Shown: one piece after another, positions 17,071 through 26,261 of the stretch
How the letters are laid out: every line of letters begins with the position of its first letter
Numbering within the stretch: position 1 is the first letter of the stretch
Assembly (NCBI GenBank): GCA_018381235.1
Contig: JAGZSF010000007.1
Location: forward strand, 1 to 64,000
DNA length: 64,000 bases
Reading direction: 5' to 3'
Origin: Collinsella sp.
Lineage (GTDB): Bacteria; Actinomycetota; Coriobacteriia; Coriobacteriales; Coriobacteriaceae
Notes under the pieces: model-generated
Databases searched by the model: none
Told to the model about the DNA's origin: nothing
What the model saw: the letters and a program-made list of their open reading frames with translations, nothing else
Translations under genes and position numbers: made by a program

Positions 17071-18093
17071 ATGACGGCAAGCGACGCGACCGCGACAATT
17101 AAAAAGGGAAGTTCGGAGCCCGGTTTCGATAAAACGGCTCAGCGCATCCTCAATCTTTTCTTTGTGCTCAACAGCTCCCCCGAACCGCTGACGACCGAGC
17201 AGATCGTCTTGGATTCTGACCTGGGATATGGCTCGGGCAACATCGACTCGGATAAGCGCAAGTTTCGGCGCGATCGTGACAAACTGCTCGAGCGTGGCAT
17301 CTTAATCAAGGAAGTTCGCCCCGCCGGTGCGCAGGAGACCGAGGAAAGCTCGTGGACAATCGACCGCGAGCACACGTTTGCAGCAGGTGGCCTCATCACC
17401 GCAGACGACGCCGACATCCTACTCAACGCCATCGACCAGACGCTAGCGGCCGGCTCTTCCACCTTTGCCGCGCCGCTTGCCGATATTCGCTCCAAAATTG
17501 CCTACCTCACCGGCATGTCGGCGGTGGACGAAGCACCGATCCGCCGCTCTCCCACCGTCGATGCGGTATGGAGCGCCTTTGCCGAGCGATGCGCGCTGCG
17601 ATTTTTATATCAGAACGGACGCGGCGAGCAGAAAGAACGTACAGTCTGCGTCTACGGCATGTTCGAGCGCGAGGGCGTGGCGTACTTCTGCGGCCTCGAC
17701 AATGCCACCGACGACATCAGGACATTCCGCTGCGACCGTATCGTTCGCGCTTGGCGTCCTTCGAAGGCCTACGCCATCCCTGCAGACTTCAATCTCAACG
17801 ACTATCTGTTCTTTGAATTCGATTTTGCCGACCGACCGCCCGTTGCAGCCACGTTCTCGTTCGCCCCTCAGACGCAGATCGATATGATCAACGGCCTCAC
17901 GCGCGGGCGAGGTGAGCTCGCACACACCGATGCGGGATGGACCTGGACCGTTGACGTGCGTGACCTTGAAGCCGCCGCCTCATTTTGCATGGCCCACGCC
18001 ATGGACGGCATGAGGCCCATGGCCCCCAAATCGCTCAAGCAGGCGTGGAACCACCTCATAGAAAGGACGGTGCACGAGCATGCCCGTGCGTAA
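17071..18093 (+). CDS. WYL-domain regulator, PafB-like
   Basis: A 340-residue transcriptional regulator: N-terminal helix-turn-helix (about residues 20-95, with TTEQIVLDSDLGY and a basic recognition region), then a WYL domain (about 170-250) with Tyr/Cys/Leu-type core strands and the RTFRCDRIVRAW segment, and a WCX-type C-terminus. It overlaps the next WYL gene by 14 bases. This tandem arrangement matches PafB-PafC, the heterodimer that activates LexA-independent DNA-damage genes in mycobacteria. No proteasome genes are nearby, so orthology is inferred from architecture. Confidence 0.8.
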   Translation: MTASDATATIKKGSSEPGFDKTAQRILNLFFVLNSSPEPLTTEQIVLDSDLGYGSGNIDSDKRKFRRDRDKLLERGILIKEVRPAGAQETEESSWTIDREHTFAAGGLITADDADILLNAIDQTLAAGSSTFAAPLADIRSKIAYLTGMSAVDEAPIRRSPTVDAVWSAFAERCALRFLYQNGRGEQKERTVCVYGMFEREGVAYFCGLDNATDDIRTFRCDRIVRAWRPSKAYAIPADFNLNDYLFFEFDFADRPPVAATFSFAPQTQIDMINGLTRGRGELAHTDAGWTWTVDVRDLEAAASFCMAHAMDGMRPMAPKSLKQAWNHLIERTVHEHARA

Positions 18094-18997
18094 ACTCACC
18101 AGCGAGCAGAGACTCTCGCGCGCCATCGACATCATGGAGGCCCTCTACGCCGCCGGCGATGGCGGCATGACACGAACCGAGATTTGCAGCCGCTTTGACA
18201 TCACGGGGGCGTCGCTCGACGAGATTCTCGAGATCGTCTCGACGCTCGCGGACCGAGAATCGGGCGCGCGCATCATCTGCGAATGCCGCGGCGAGCGCGT
18301 GGCCCTCACTGGTGACGCCGGGCGCGTGCTACCGTTGCGCCTGAGTGCCGCCGAGGGCGCCGTGCTCAACCATGAACTTGAATCGTTGGGGATCGAGCCG
18401 CAGACGGCAGCTCGGATTCGACATGCCCTTCTGCCCGAAGAGCTCGGCTATAACCAGCGCGTCTTTGACACCGTCAACCACGGGTCGCACTGGCAGCAGC
18501 TGAGCTGCGCCATTCAGGACGGTGTTCGTTGCCGCATCTCGTATCGCTCGATGGACGATGCGCGGCCACGCGAGCGTCTGGTCGACCCCTTGCGCATTAC
18601 GGCAAACGGCGACCAAACATACCTGATTGCCTGGGACATCGCGGTCGAGGAGGAGCGCACCTATCGCATGGATAAAATCGAGGGACTCACCTTGACGGAA
18701 GACTCCGTCGTGCCTCACACACCGGGCGTCGCATCCCTCCACGATTCCCTTGCCCGGACGCAGCGTAGCGCAAAGCTCTTGATGCCATTCGATATGGCGG
18801 AGCATCTGGACTGGGCCGGCATCACCCTAATCGAGCGCAGCGGGGCAGACATGGCAACGGTAACCGTGCATTACGGCTCCGAGCGTTGGCTACTGAGCCA
18901 GGTAATCGCAGCGGGCGGAGCCATCCGCATCTTGGATGACCCCGCCCTGTCAAAGCGTCTGTGCGATATGGCAAAAACCCTCGTCTGTCCGCTTTAG
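18080..18997 (+). CDS. WYL-domain regulator, PafC-like
   Basis: The second WYL protein of the pair (305 residues): an N-terminal winged-helix part (TRTEICSRFDITGASLDEIL), then a WYL core at VDPLRITANGDQTYLIAWD and RTYRMDKIEGL (residues about 170-210), and a C-terminal WCX-like extension. It is translationally coupled to the upstream gene by a 14-base overlap. It ends convergently with the DinG-like gene, the two sharing bases 18994-18997 at their stop codons. In the family the two proteins act together, possibly sensing single-stranded nucleic acid; the ligand here is unknown. Confidence 0.8.
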   Translation: MPVRKLTSEQRLSRAIDIMEALYAAGDGGMTRTEICSRFDITGASLDEILEIVSTLADRESGARIICECRGERVALTGDAGRVLPLRLSAAEGAVLNHELESLGIEPQTAARIRHALLPEELGYNQRVFDTVNHGSHWQQLSCAIQDGVRCRISYRSMDDARPRERLVDPLRITANGDQTYLIAWDIAVEEERTYRMDKIEGLTLTEDSVVPHTPGVASLHDSLARTQRSAKLLMPFDMAEHLDWAGITLIERSGADMATVTVHYGSERWLLSQVIAAGGAIRILDDPALSKRLCDMAKTLVCPL

Positions 18998-21888
18998 CGC
19001 CGCCGCTCGTGACGTGCGCGCCACAGTTGCAGATAGTGACCGATCTGCGCCGATTCGATGCGCTGGTAGGAGCTCGTGGGCAGCGACGTTAAGAACTTCT
19101 TTCCGTAGCCCTTCGTCACCAGGCGCGGGTCGGCCAGAATCAGCACGCCGCAATCGGTCGACGAGCGGATAAGGCGGCCGGCCGCCTGCTTAACCTCGAG
19201 CACCGCCTCGGGCAGCGAATAGCGCGCCCAAGCGCGGTCTTCGCGCAGGTTGCGCTCGCACGAGAGCGGGTCCGTGGGGCTCGAGAACGGCAGCTTGGGA
19301 ATGATGACGCAACGCAGCGTCTCGCCGCTGGCGTCAAACCCCTCCCAGAAGGCCTTAAGCGCAAAAAGCGACGAGGTCGGCTCGTTGATAAACCGGTCGC
19401 GCAGGCGACGAGGAGATGAGTTGCGCTGCTGGCAGTTGAGCTCCAGACCCGCACGGGCCATCTTGGGCTCAACGCGGGCGTACAGGTCTTCCATGTCGCG
19501 CCGATTGGTAAACAGTGTGAGCACCGATCCGCCCATGGCAAGATGGGCGTCGACCAGCACGCGCTCGAGCGCCGTAAGATAGCTCTCACGATCGCGCGGA
19601 TCGGGTATATCGCCTGCAACGACTACAGCCATGTTCGAATCAAAGTCGTAGCTCGAGTCCAAGTGCAGCGATGAGGATGTCGAAGCACCGATGCGATCGA
19701 GGCCGACCGCGTGGTTAAAGTGTTCAAAGCTTTTGGACACCGTCATGGTCGCCGAGGCAAAGATAGCCGTGTGAACCTCGGGCAGCCACTCGGTTGCCAA
19801 GGCCTCGCCAATGTCGATGCGCTCTGCGGTCATTGACTCTCCGCCGGCACGCAGCCTGCGATTGACCTGCAGCGAATACACGTAGTGTTCATCGGTGCCG
19901 TCGATGATGAGTTTGAGGTTCTCGGCCAGCTCGTGCAGGCGGCGCGAGATATCGCCCAAGTCGACAACAACCTCGGGCTTGTCGGCGGCGACAGCCTGCA
20001 CCAGCGCGTCGACGCTCTTGTCAGCTTGTTCCAATGCATCGATGGCAGCGTAGGCCGACTGTAAGAAATCATGCCAGTCGTCAGATTCGCGCAACTCGGG
20101 GCCAATCCATAGATTGGCATTGTCATAACCCCCACGGGCACGGCGGCCGAGCTCGCGAACGCCATCGAACACGTCGGCGATTGCCATGCTCGCGCGCGCA
20201 ACCGTCGACGTCGCCTTGGCAGTAAGGCCCAGATAGAGCGTAGAGCCCTCGGAGGTTGCCAAATCACGGGAAACCTGGCTTAGCGCACCGGTGCTCGAGC
20301 CACCCAGGCGCTCAAACAGAACGCGTGATTCGTCCGCCGACACCACGCGCGCCCACTGACGGCGCGCCTCGCGCTCGATGGAATGGGCCTCGTCGATTAC
20401 CCAATGACGAATCGGAGGTAAAATCCTGCCCTCGGCCGCGACATTGCGGAACAGCAGGGAATGGTTGGTGACCACCACGTCGGCATGCGCTGCACGACGG
20501 CGAGCGCCGTGGACCAAACATTTATCAGGGAAAAACGGGCAGAGGCGACGAGCACACTCGCGCGAGGCCGTCGTAAAGTCGGGGCGGTTGACGCTGCGCC
20601 ACCGAATGCCGAGCGAGTCGAGGTCGCCATCGGCTGATTGGCAGACGTACGCCATAATGACCGCGACCGCCGTGAGCGTGTCCGCCGGATCGCGCTTGGT
20701 GGTAATCTCGACCTGGCCGCGGCTCATGCGCTCAAGCTTGCGCAGGCACGGATAGTGGTCATAGCCCTTGAGAGCGCAAAATGACAGGCCACCGTCCAGT
20801 TGCTCGGCAAGTTTTGGCAGCTCATGGTACATGAGCTGGTCGGCAAGATTGTTCGATTTGGTCGCAATACCAACCGTGATGTTGTTACGGCGTGCTGCCT
20901 CGGCAAAAGGCACCAGATAGGCCATCGATTTGCCGACGCCCGTGCCCGCCTCAATTACACGATGAGTGCCCGTGACCAGCGCATCGCGGACCTCGAGCGC
21001 CATCGCGATCTGCTCATCACGCGGCTCGTAGGTGGGATACATGCGATTGACCAGGCCACCTGGCGCATAGTCTGCCTCAATCTCCTCACGACTCGGCATC
21101 TTGAGTACCGGCAGTTCGTCGGCGTCCACCCGATCGTCGGCGCGATCGGCCTTGAGAACGTCAGCACGAGCGGCGCTGAGAGAGAAGATAGAACCAGGGT
21201 TCTGCCCCGCCAAGAATGAGAAGATTGGACGATAGGACCAAGGCACGTCCGGATGCATGTCGGCTAGGCGCGCCATGAGGCCCTGGGGCAAGTCGGTGAG
21301 TGCCACGAGCAACACGCGCCATACGCCACACAGGGCGTCGACGTCGGCATTGGCACGGTGTGATACCGAGTCACAGCCAAACAGATCGGCCATAAAAGAC
21401 AGCTTGTGCGAGGCCAGGCGCGGAAGCGCGATGCGCGACAGCGCCAGCGAATCGATCCAAATATCGCTCACGTTGACGCCGCCTTTGACCGACTCGATAA
21501 ACGAGCGGTCGAACGTGGCGTTATGTGCGATTACCGGGCAACCACCGACAAAATCGGCGAGAGCGGCGACGGCCTCAACGGCCGACGGGGCATCTGCCAC
21601 ATCGGCATTTGTAATGCTCGTGAGCTCGGTAATCTCGGCGGGAATCAGCTGTTTGGGATGCACGAAGGTATCGAAGCGGTCGACGACCTCGCGGCCCGAA
21701 AGACGGGCCGCCGAGATCTCGATCAGCTCATTGTCCTGCACCGAAAGACCTGTGGTCTCGGTATCGAGGACGATCACATCTTCCTCGATAAGGCCGAAGG
21801 ACTGCGTTTTGGCGCGTTCGGCAAGCGTGGCATAGGAGTCGATGACAAACTGCGGCGTTCCTGACGAAACCGCGTCCTCGATTAGCAT
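18994..21888 (-). CDS. dinG: DinG-family helicase fused to a DnaQ-like exonuclease
   Basis: A 964-residue superfamily 2 helicase with an N-terminal DEDD 3'-5' exonuclease domain: DTETTGL at residue 42 (Exo I), HNATFD (Exo II), HRANADVDA (Exo III). The helicase part has Walker A EAGTGVGKS (about 313-321), several Cys between it and the DEAH box (CLRK, CARRLCPFFPDKC) that could bind an iron-sulfur cluster, and VIDEAHS (about 496-502). The family unwinds 5' overhang DNA, D-loops and R-loops. It overlaps ddl by seven bases, so the two are co-transcribed, and converges with the pafBC-like pair; a link to damage repair is plausible. Confidence 0.9.
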   Translation of the reverse strand: MLIEDAVSSGTPQFVIDSYATLAERAKTQSFGLIEEDVIVLDTETTGLSVQDNELIEISAARLSGREVVDRFDTFVHPKQLIPAEITELTSITNADVADAPSAVEAVAALADFVGGCPVIAHNATFDRSFIESVKGGVNVSDIWIDSLALSRIALPRLASHKLSFMADLFGCDSVSHRANADVDALCGVWRVLLVALTDLPQGLMARLADMHPDVPWSYRPIFSFLAGQNPGSIFSLSAARADVLKADRADDRVDADELPVLKMPSREEIEADYAPGGLVNRMYPTYEPRDEQIAMALEVRDALVTGTHRVIEAGTGVGKSMAYLVPFAEAARRNNITVGIATKSNNLADQLMYHELPKLAEQLDGGLSFCALKGYDHYPCLRKLERMSRGQVEITTKRDPADTLTAVAVIMAYVCQSADGDLDSLGIRWRSVNRPDFTTASRECARRLCPFFPDKCLVHGARRRAAHADVVVTNHSLLFRNVAAEGRILPPIRHWVIDEAHSIEREARRQWARVVSADESRVLFERLGGSSTGALSQVSRDLATSEGSTLYLGLTAKATSTVARASMAIADVFDGVRELGRRARGGYDNANLWIGPELRESDDWHDFLQSAYAAIDALEQADKSVDALVQAVAADKPEVVVDLGDISRRLHELAENLKLIIDGTDEHYVYSLQVNRRLRAGGESMTAERIDIGEALATEWLPEVHTAIFASATMTVSKSFEHFNHAVGLDRIGASTSSSLHLDSSYDFDSNMAVVVAGDIPDPRDRESYLTALERVLVDAHLAMGGSVLTLFTNRRDMEDLYARVEPKMARAGLELNCQQRNSSPRRLRDRFINEPTSSLFALKAFWEGFDASGETLRCVIIPKLPFSSPTDPLSCERNLREDRAWARYSLPEAVLEVKQAAGRLIRSSTDCGVLILADPRLVTKGYGKKFLTSLPTSSYQRIESAQIGHYLQLWRARHERRR

Positions 21889-22847
21889 GCAATGCCCGCT
21901 CGACGAAGGCCCATACGGATCAGGCTGTCACAGACCTGCGGGAACGTCATGTCGTCGGTGTGGCGGATCTCGTCCGGATACAGCGACGTATCGGTCATGC
22001 CGGGAATGGTATTGGTCTCGAGGATAACGGGGCCGTCCTCACTCACAATAAAGTCGCTGCGCGAGATACCCAGGCAACCGAGGGCCTTGTGAGCAGCACA
22101 GGCAAGCTCCTGGGCACGAGCGTAATTCTCGGGTGAAATCTGCGCCGGAATGCGATGGATGTCCGTAGGATCGACATACTTCACGTCCAGATCGTAGAAC
22201 TCGCAGTCCTTGGGCTTACGAATCTCGACAATCGGCAGAGCGCGCACGTCATCTTCGCCGTATACGCCGACGGTGATCTCGGTACCCTCGATGCACTTCT
22301 CGACCAGCACTTTGTCGCCGTACTCAAACGCTTTGGCGATTGCCGCGGGCAGCTCGGATGGCTCATGGACCAGGGAAATGCCATAGCTGGAACCGTTGAC
22401 GGCCGGCTTCACAAAGCAGCGCTCGCCACAAACCTCGACGATATGATCGATATCGACTTCATCGCCCACCTCGAGCGCAAGGCCGGGGGCAATGGGAATG
22501 CCCGCCTTGGCGTACAGGAGCTTAGAGACCTCCTTGTCGGCACCGCAGGCGCTGGCAAGCACGCCCGAAGCCGTGTAGGGGATACCCAGGGTCTCCATGG
22601 CGCCTTGCATGGCGCCATCCTCGCCGCCGGCACCGTGCATGGCGATAAACGCCACGTCAAAGCCGCCGGTCGCCATGGTTACCATAAAATCATCGGCAGC
22701 CGTGTCGAGCAGCTCCACCGAAGTGTAGCCGGCCTCCTTCAAGGCAACCACGACGTTCTTTCCCGAATTGAGCGAGATCTCGCGCTCAGCGGAATGACCG
22801 CCCGCCAAGACCGCTACGTGCATGTTCTCTAGGCTTTTACCCGGCAT
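21882..22847 (-). CDS. ddl: D-alanine--D-alanine ligase
   Basis: ATP-grasp enzyme making the D-Ala-D-Ala terminus of peptidoglycan precursors in the cytoplasm. Visible motifs: LAGGHSAEREISL near the N-terminus, NGSSYGIS (omega-loop Ser), CEFYDLDVKY carrying the Tyr typical of D-Ala rather than D-Lac ligases, and ETNTIPGMTDTSLYP in the C-terminal ATP-grasp part. Length 321 is normal. AGGAGGAG lies seven bases before the ATG. The Tyr predicts vancomycin-susceptible precursors from this enzyme alone. Confidence 0.95.
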   Translation of the reverse strand: MPGKSLENMHVAVLAGGHSAEREISLNSGKNVVVALKEAGYTSVELLDTAADDFMVTMATGGFDVAFIAMHGAGGEDGAMQGAMETLGIPYTASGVLASACGADKEVSKLLYAKAGIPIAPGLALEVGDEVDIDHIVEVCGERCFVKPAVNGSSYGISLVHEPSELPAAIAKAFEYGDKVLVEKCIEGTEITVGVYGEDDVRALPIVEIRKPKDCEFYDLDVKYVDPTDIHRIPAQISPENYARAQELACAAHKALGCLGISRSDFIVSEDGPVILETNTIPGMTDTSLYPDEIRHTDDMTFPQVCDSLIRMGLRRAGIAC

Positions 22848-22932
22848 GGGCAGACTCCTCCTCTATAATTTCTGCAGCTGATACCATATTGTAGCGATAC
22901 CCTCTACGTTTCCCCAAAATCGAAAGGCTTCC

Positions 22933-23985
22933 ATGAATCCCAGGACTAAATCTCAGGACATTCGCGACTTGAGCCAAAACGATATTCGCGAGCTCTTGGC
23001 CGAGCTTGGCCAGCCCGCCTTCCGCGCGAAGCAGCTCATCGAATGGGTCTTTGAGAAGAACGTTTGTTCGTTTGACGATATGACCAACCTTCCCAAGGCT
23101 TTCCGCGAGCAGCTTAAAGAGGCTTTTGCCTTTGACACGCCGACTGAACTCACCAAGCAGGTTTCCAAAGATGGCTCTCGCAAGTATCTGCTCGAGTACC
23201 ACGACGGCGTTTCCGTCGAGACCGTCGGCATGCCCCGTCGTAACAAGCTTTCCGTCTGCGTTTCCACCCAGGCAGGCTGTGGCATGGGCTGTGCCTTTTG
23301 CGCTACCGGTCTCAACGGCCTCAAGCGCTCTCTGACCGCTCAAGAGATCGTCGACCAGGTGCTTCATGTATCCAACGACTTTGGCGAGCGCGCCACGAGC
23401 GTTGTCTTCATGGGCCAGGGCGAGCCGTTTGCCAACTACGACGAGGTTCTCAAGGCGCTGCGAATCCTCAACGACCCCGATGGCATCGGTATCGGCGCTC
23501 GTCACCTCACCGTCTCTACCAGCGGCGTTATTCCCGGTATTCGCAAATTTGCCGATATCCCCGAGCAGTTCACGCTTGCCGTTTCCCTGCATTCCGCCAT
23601 CCAGTCGACGCGCAATAAGCTCATGCCCGGTGTTAAGAAGTACACGCTGCTTCGCCTTCACGAAGCACTTCAGCTCTACACCGAGAAGACCGGCCGCCGC
23701 CCGACCTATGAGTATGCCATGATCGAAGGCGTCAACGATACGAATCCCGAAATGCAGGCGCTCTGCGACTTCTGCGAGGGAACGCTGTGCCACGTTAACC
23801 TCATTCAGCTTAACGACATCGAGGGTAGCCCGCTCAAGCCGTCGCCGATGCATAAGGTTGAGGATCTTCAGCGTCGTCTTGAGTCCCGTGGCATCGAGAC
23901 CACAATTCGCAACTCCCGTGGTAACGATATTGACGCCGCTTGTGGACAGCTGAAGCAGCGCTTCAAAGTTCAGAAGAACGCATAG
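22933..23985 (+). CDS. rlmN: 23S rRNA (A2503-C2) / tRNA (A37-C2) methyltransferase
   Basis: Radical SAM enzyme that methylates C2 of A2503 in 23S rRNA and A37 in some tRNAs. The iron-sulfur Cys triad is in CGMGCAFC, followed by ATGLNG and the FMGQGEPFANYDE SAM-binding region. The catalytic C-terminal Cys pair member lies in DIDAACGQL. Length 350 is typical. It is divergent from ddl, with an 85-base promoter region between, and is followed by a strong terminator. Confidence 0.95.
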   Translation: MNPRTKSQDIRDLSQNDIRELLAELGQPAFRAKQLIEWVFEKNVCSFDDMTNLPKAFREQLKEAFAFDTPTELTKQVSKDGSRKYLLEYHDGVSVETVGMPRRNKLSVCVSTQAGCGMGCAFCATGLNGLKRSLTAQEIVDQVLHVSNDFGERATSVVFMGQGEPFANYDEVLKALRILNDPDGIGIGARHLTVSTSGVIPGIRKFADIPEQFTLAVSLHSAIQSTRNKLMPGVKKYTLLRLHEALQLYTEKTGRRPTYEYAMIEGVNDTNPEMQALCDFCEGTLCHVNLIQLNDIEGSPLKPSPMHKVEDLQRRLESRGIETTIRNSRGNDIDAACGQLKQRFKVQKNA

Positions 23986-24003
23986 GGGAGTCGCACCCCA
24001 AAA

Positions 24004-24019
24004 CGTTTCATGTGAAACA
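24004..24019. promoter_or_regulatory. Degenerate parS-like site
   Basis: CGTTTCATGTGAAACA differs from the perfect parS sites downstream at two of 16 bases. It lies right after the rlmN stop codon and about 2.2 kb from the main parS cluster. ParB binding here is uncertain. Confidence 0.5.
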
Positions 24020-24022
24020 TCG

Positions 24023-24067
24023 AACGTCCCCGGTTGTAGAGTATGCAACCGGGGACGTTTCATTTAT
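24023..24067 (+). terminator. Terminator of rlmN
   Basis: A perfect 14-bp stem (AACGTCCCCGGTTG at 24023-24036 with 24046-24059), nine-base loop, then TCATTTATT. Confidence 0.85.
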
Positions 24068-24118
24068 TGACTTCGATTTTAAATCAGCTGCTACCTGTCC
24101 CATTTTTTACGGCCTAAA

Positions 24119-24158
24119 TAAGGGGTCCTTGTCTCATGAATCAGACAAGGACCCCTTA
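24119..24158. terminator. Bidirectional terminator after the small membrane protein gene
   Basis: A 16-bp perfect stem (TAAGGGGTCCTTGTCT with its complement) around an eight-base loop ends with TTATTT on the minus strand. It closes the parA-parB operon. Confidence 0.8.
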
Positions 24159-24184
24159 GAATATGCTGAGTAATTGTTAGGTAC

Positions 24185-24439
24185 CTAATAGCCTACATTT
24201 TCCCATTGGTTGCTGACCCAACCTTGATTAATCTTGGGATTCTTCGTTACCTGAGCAGTACGCATGGCAACATCTTCTGTCATAACATCCATTTTCTTTT
24301 TGGAAGTATCGACGATATCTTGCGCGCCACGAAGCAAACGACCTCGAAGTTCATCGTCTGTCGCGATCTTATAGCCAGCAAAGGCACCAGCCGCGACAGT
24401 CGTCGCCAATGCAATCGCTGTTAAAATCTTATTCCTCAT
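24185..24439 (-). CDS. Small YtxH-like membrane protein downstream of parB
   Basis: An 84-residue protein with one N-terminal hydrophobic segment (ILTAIALATTVAAGAFAGYKIA) and a charged, helical remainder that ends in an aromatic tail. The segment followed by charged helix is reminiscent of YtxH-type stress proteins, but the match is weak. The ATG at 24439 has AAGGAGG upstream and overlaps the parB end by 11 bases, so it belongs to the parA-parB operon. The palindrome TTAGGTACCTAA overlaps its stop codon. Confidence 0.7.
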   Translation of the reverse strand: MRNKILTAIALATTVAAGAFAGYKIATDDELRGRLLRGAQDIVDTSKKKMDVMTEDVAMRTAQVTKNPKINQGWVSNQWENVGY

Positions 24440-25334
24440 CTTGGCCTCCTTGATCAAACTGAATCATTTCGCCAAGAATACGAGAGAGCTCTTCCTCGTC
24501 TTTAAACTCAATCTCAATCTTATTCTTTCCACGCGAGCTCTTCACACGCACGTTGGTATTAAATACCTGGCGAAGCACACGGGCGGCCTTTTTAAAAGAC
24601 TGAGGCGTCGCAGGCCTCGGCGTCTTAGGTGTCTCTCCGGCAGAAAACAACGGAGCAAGATTTTCTGTCGCTCTTACGGAAAGGCCCTCTGCAACAACCT
24701 TCTCTGCAAGTCGAATTCGAGCGTCCTCATAGGGAACTGCAAGAATCGCACGTGCATGACCAGCAGTAAGTTTGCACTCAAAAATCATCTGCTGAACAAC
24801 TTCAGGGAGATCGAGAAGGCGCAGCGAGTTTGTAATTGCAGAGCGTGACTTGCTGACTGCCTTCGACAATGCCTCCTGGGTCATACCGCTGGCATCGATA
24901 AGCTGGCGATAGCCCTTAGCCTCTTCGACGGGATTCAGATCAGAACGCTGAAGGTTTTCGATCAGAGCAAGAGCCAGCATCTCTTCATCATTAACATCTT
25001 TAATGATGACAGGCAGCTCCTCAAGACCAGCAAGCTTTGACGCTTGGTAACGACGCTCACCAGCGATGATCTCATAGCCGTTTCCATGCTTGCGAACCAA
25101 AAGCGGCTGCAAGACGCCATGTTCTTGGATTGATTCGCTCAACTCACGAAGTTCAGTTTCGTTAAAGTGAATTCGCGGCTGATTAGGGTTGGGAACGATA
25201 TCCTCAATAGGTAGTTTTGTTTCAGATGCGGCATTCGAAGCCGATGCAGCCGAACCACCGGTCTCATACTCGGCCTCTGAGACCAAAGCATTGAGTCCAC
25301 GTCCCAATCCGCCACGTTTCTTTACACTAGGCAC
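24429..25334 (-). CDS. parB: Chromosome partitioning protein ParB
   Basis: CTP-dependent DNA-sliding clamp that loads at parS and organises the origin region. The N-terminal RGGLGRGL motif (ParA interaction), the CTP-binding domain with the GERRYQA motif, and a helix-turn-helix (TQEALSKAVSKSRSAITNSLRLL) are visible in order. The C-terminal dimerisation part (residues about 240-301) is shorter and basic-acidic. It overlaps parA by eight bases. Three perfect parS sites lie just upstream of parA. Confidence 0.97.
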   Translation of the reverse strand: MPSVKKRGGLGRGLNALVSEAEYETGGSAASASNAASETKLPIEDIVPNPNQPRIHFNETELRELSESIQEHGVLQPLLVRKHGNGYEIIAGERRYQASKLAGLEELPVIIKDVNDEEMLALALIENLQRSDLNPVEEAKGYRQLIDASGMTQEALSKAVSKSRSAITNSLRLLDLPEVVQQMIFECKLTAGHARAILAVPYEDARIRLAEKVVAEGLSVRATENLAPLFSAGETPKTPRPATPQSFKKAARVLRQVFNTNVRVKSSRGKNKIEIEFKDEEELSRILGEMIQFDQGGQDEE

Positions 25335-26127
25335 GCTTGATCACCTCTTTTGCAAGGTTCATATATGCTTTTGCACCCTTATTTTGAGGTGCATAGGTAA
25401 TTACCGGTTCCCCAAAAGACGGAGCTTCGGAGATTTTAACCGTACGGGGGATCAACGTCTTAAATGCCTTATCACCAAAGTACGATTGAACCTCCTCAAC
25501 AACCTGATTCGATAGAGAAGTACGCGAGTCATACATGGTCATAAGCACACCGTAGGTGTCTAAGCCCTTGTTCAGACGAGATTTGACCATCTTCATTGAC
25601 TCAAGCAGCTTCGTAACGCCCTCGAGTGCGTAATACTCGCACTGGATCGGAATCAAAACGCTGTCTGCTGCGGTCAAAGCGTTGATAGTAAGCAGGCCGA
25701 GCGAAGGAGGGCAGTCAATGAAAATAAAATCGAACTCGTCCTGAATCGGCTCAAGCAAATCTTTGAGACGGGTTTCACGAGCAATTGCGCTTACGAGTTC
25801 AATTTCCGCGCCTGCAAGCTGAATTGTAGCCGGAATTACGAATACCTTTTTGCAATTTGTATCAAGAACAAGCGATTCTGCCGGCACATCATTCAGCAAT
25901 GCATCATAGATGCAGTGATCAAGGTCTTCTTTTTCAATTCCGAATCCACTGGTGCTGTTTCCCTGCGGATCAAAATCAACAATCAGTGTCTTACGACCCT
26001 GCTCACCCAGTGCTGCTGCAAGGTTTACAGCCGTCGTTGACTTACCGACGCCGCCTTTTTGATTGATGATTGCAATGATACGCGTGTCTTTTGCGCTCTT
26101 AGAACGCTTAACGTCGCGAAATCCCAC
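25327..26127 (-). CDS. parA: Chromosome partitioning ATPase ParA (Soj)
   Basis: Deviant Walker-A ATPase (QKGGVGKSTT near residues 23-32) that binds DNA non-specifically when ATP-bound and works with ParB in origin segregation. DFDPQGNSTSG and FIDCPPSLG complete the motifs. A GTG start at 26127 has GGAGG four bases upstream. The 22-residue basic leader before the Walker motif is longer than in B. subtilis Soj. The parS sites lie between this gene and rsmG. Confidence 0.97.
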   Translation of the reverse strand: MGFRDVKRSKSAKDTRIIAIINQKGGVGKSTTAVNLAAALGEQGRKTLIVDFDPQGNSTSGFGIEKEDLDHCIYDALLNDVPAESLVLDTNCKKVFVIPATIQLAGAEIELVSAIARETRLKDLLEPIQDEFDFIFIDCPPSLGLLTINALTAADSVLIPIQCEYYALEGVTKLLESMKMVKSRLNKGLDTYGVLMTMYDSRTSLSNQVVEEVQSYFGDKAFKTLIPRTVKISEAPSFGEPVITYAPQNKGAKAYMNLAKEVIKRA

Positions 26128-26166
26128 GGTCCCTCCTGGTGTGTATTAAAGCTGTCAAACGGAGGA

Positions 26167-26182
26167 TGTTTCACGTGAAACA
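26167..26182. promoter_or_regulatory. parS site 1
   Basis: Perfect 16-bp palindrome TGTTTCACGTGAAACA, identical to the widely conserved bacterial parS consensus, 40 bases upstream of the parA start. Confidence 0.95.
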
Positions 26183-26205
26183 TTCCGAATCGATAGCAAC
26201 TGCTA

Positions 26206-26221
26206 TGTTTCACGTGAAACA
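26206..26221. promoter_or_regulatory. parS site 2
   Basis: Second perfect TGTTTCACGTGAAACA, 39 bases from site 1. Confidence 0.95.
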
Positions 26222-26244
26222 CTGCAAGCTGTTAGTAACCATTA

Positions 26245-26260
26245 TGTTTCACGTGAAACA
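26245..26260. promoter_or_regulatory. parS site 3
   Basis: Third perfect TGTTTCACGTGAAACA, again 39 bases on, ending two bases from the rsmG stop codon. The regular spacing is close to four helical turns. Confidence 0.95.
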
Positions 26261-26261
26261 T

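Noticed and set aside
22837..24063. A 408-codon minus-strand open frame opposite rlmN, and similar long frames opposite gyrB, gyrA, typA, rplI and carB
   Set aside because: They are antiparallel shadows created by high GC at third positions. They match no family, while the plus strand encodes complete conserved enzymes.
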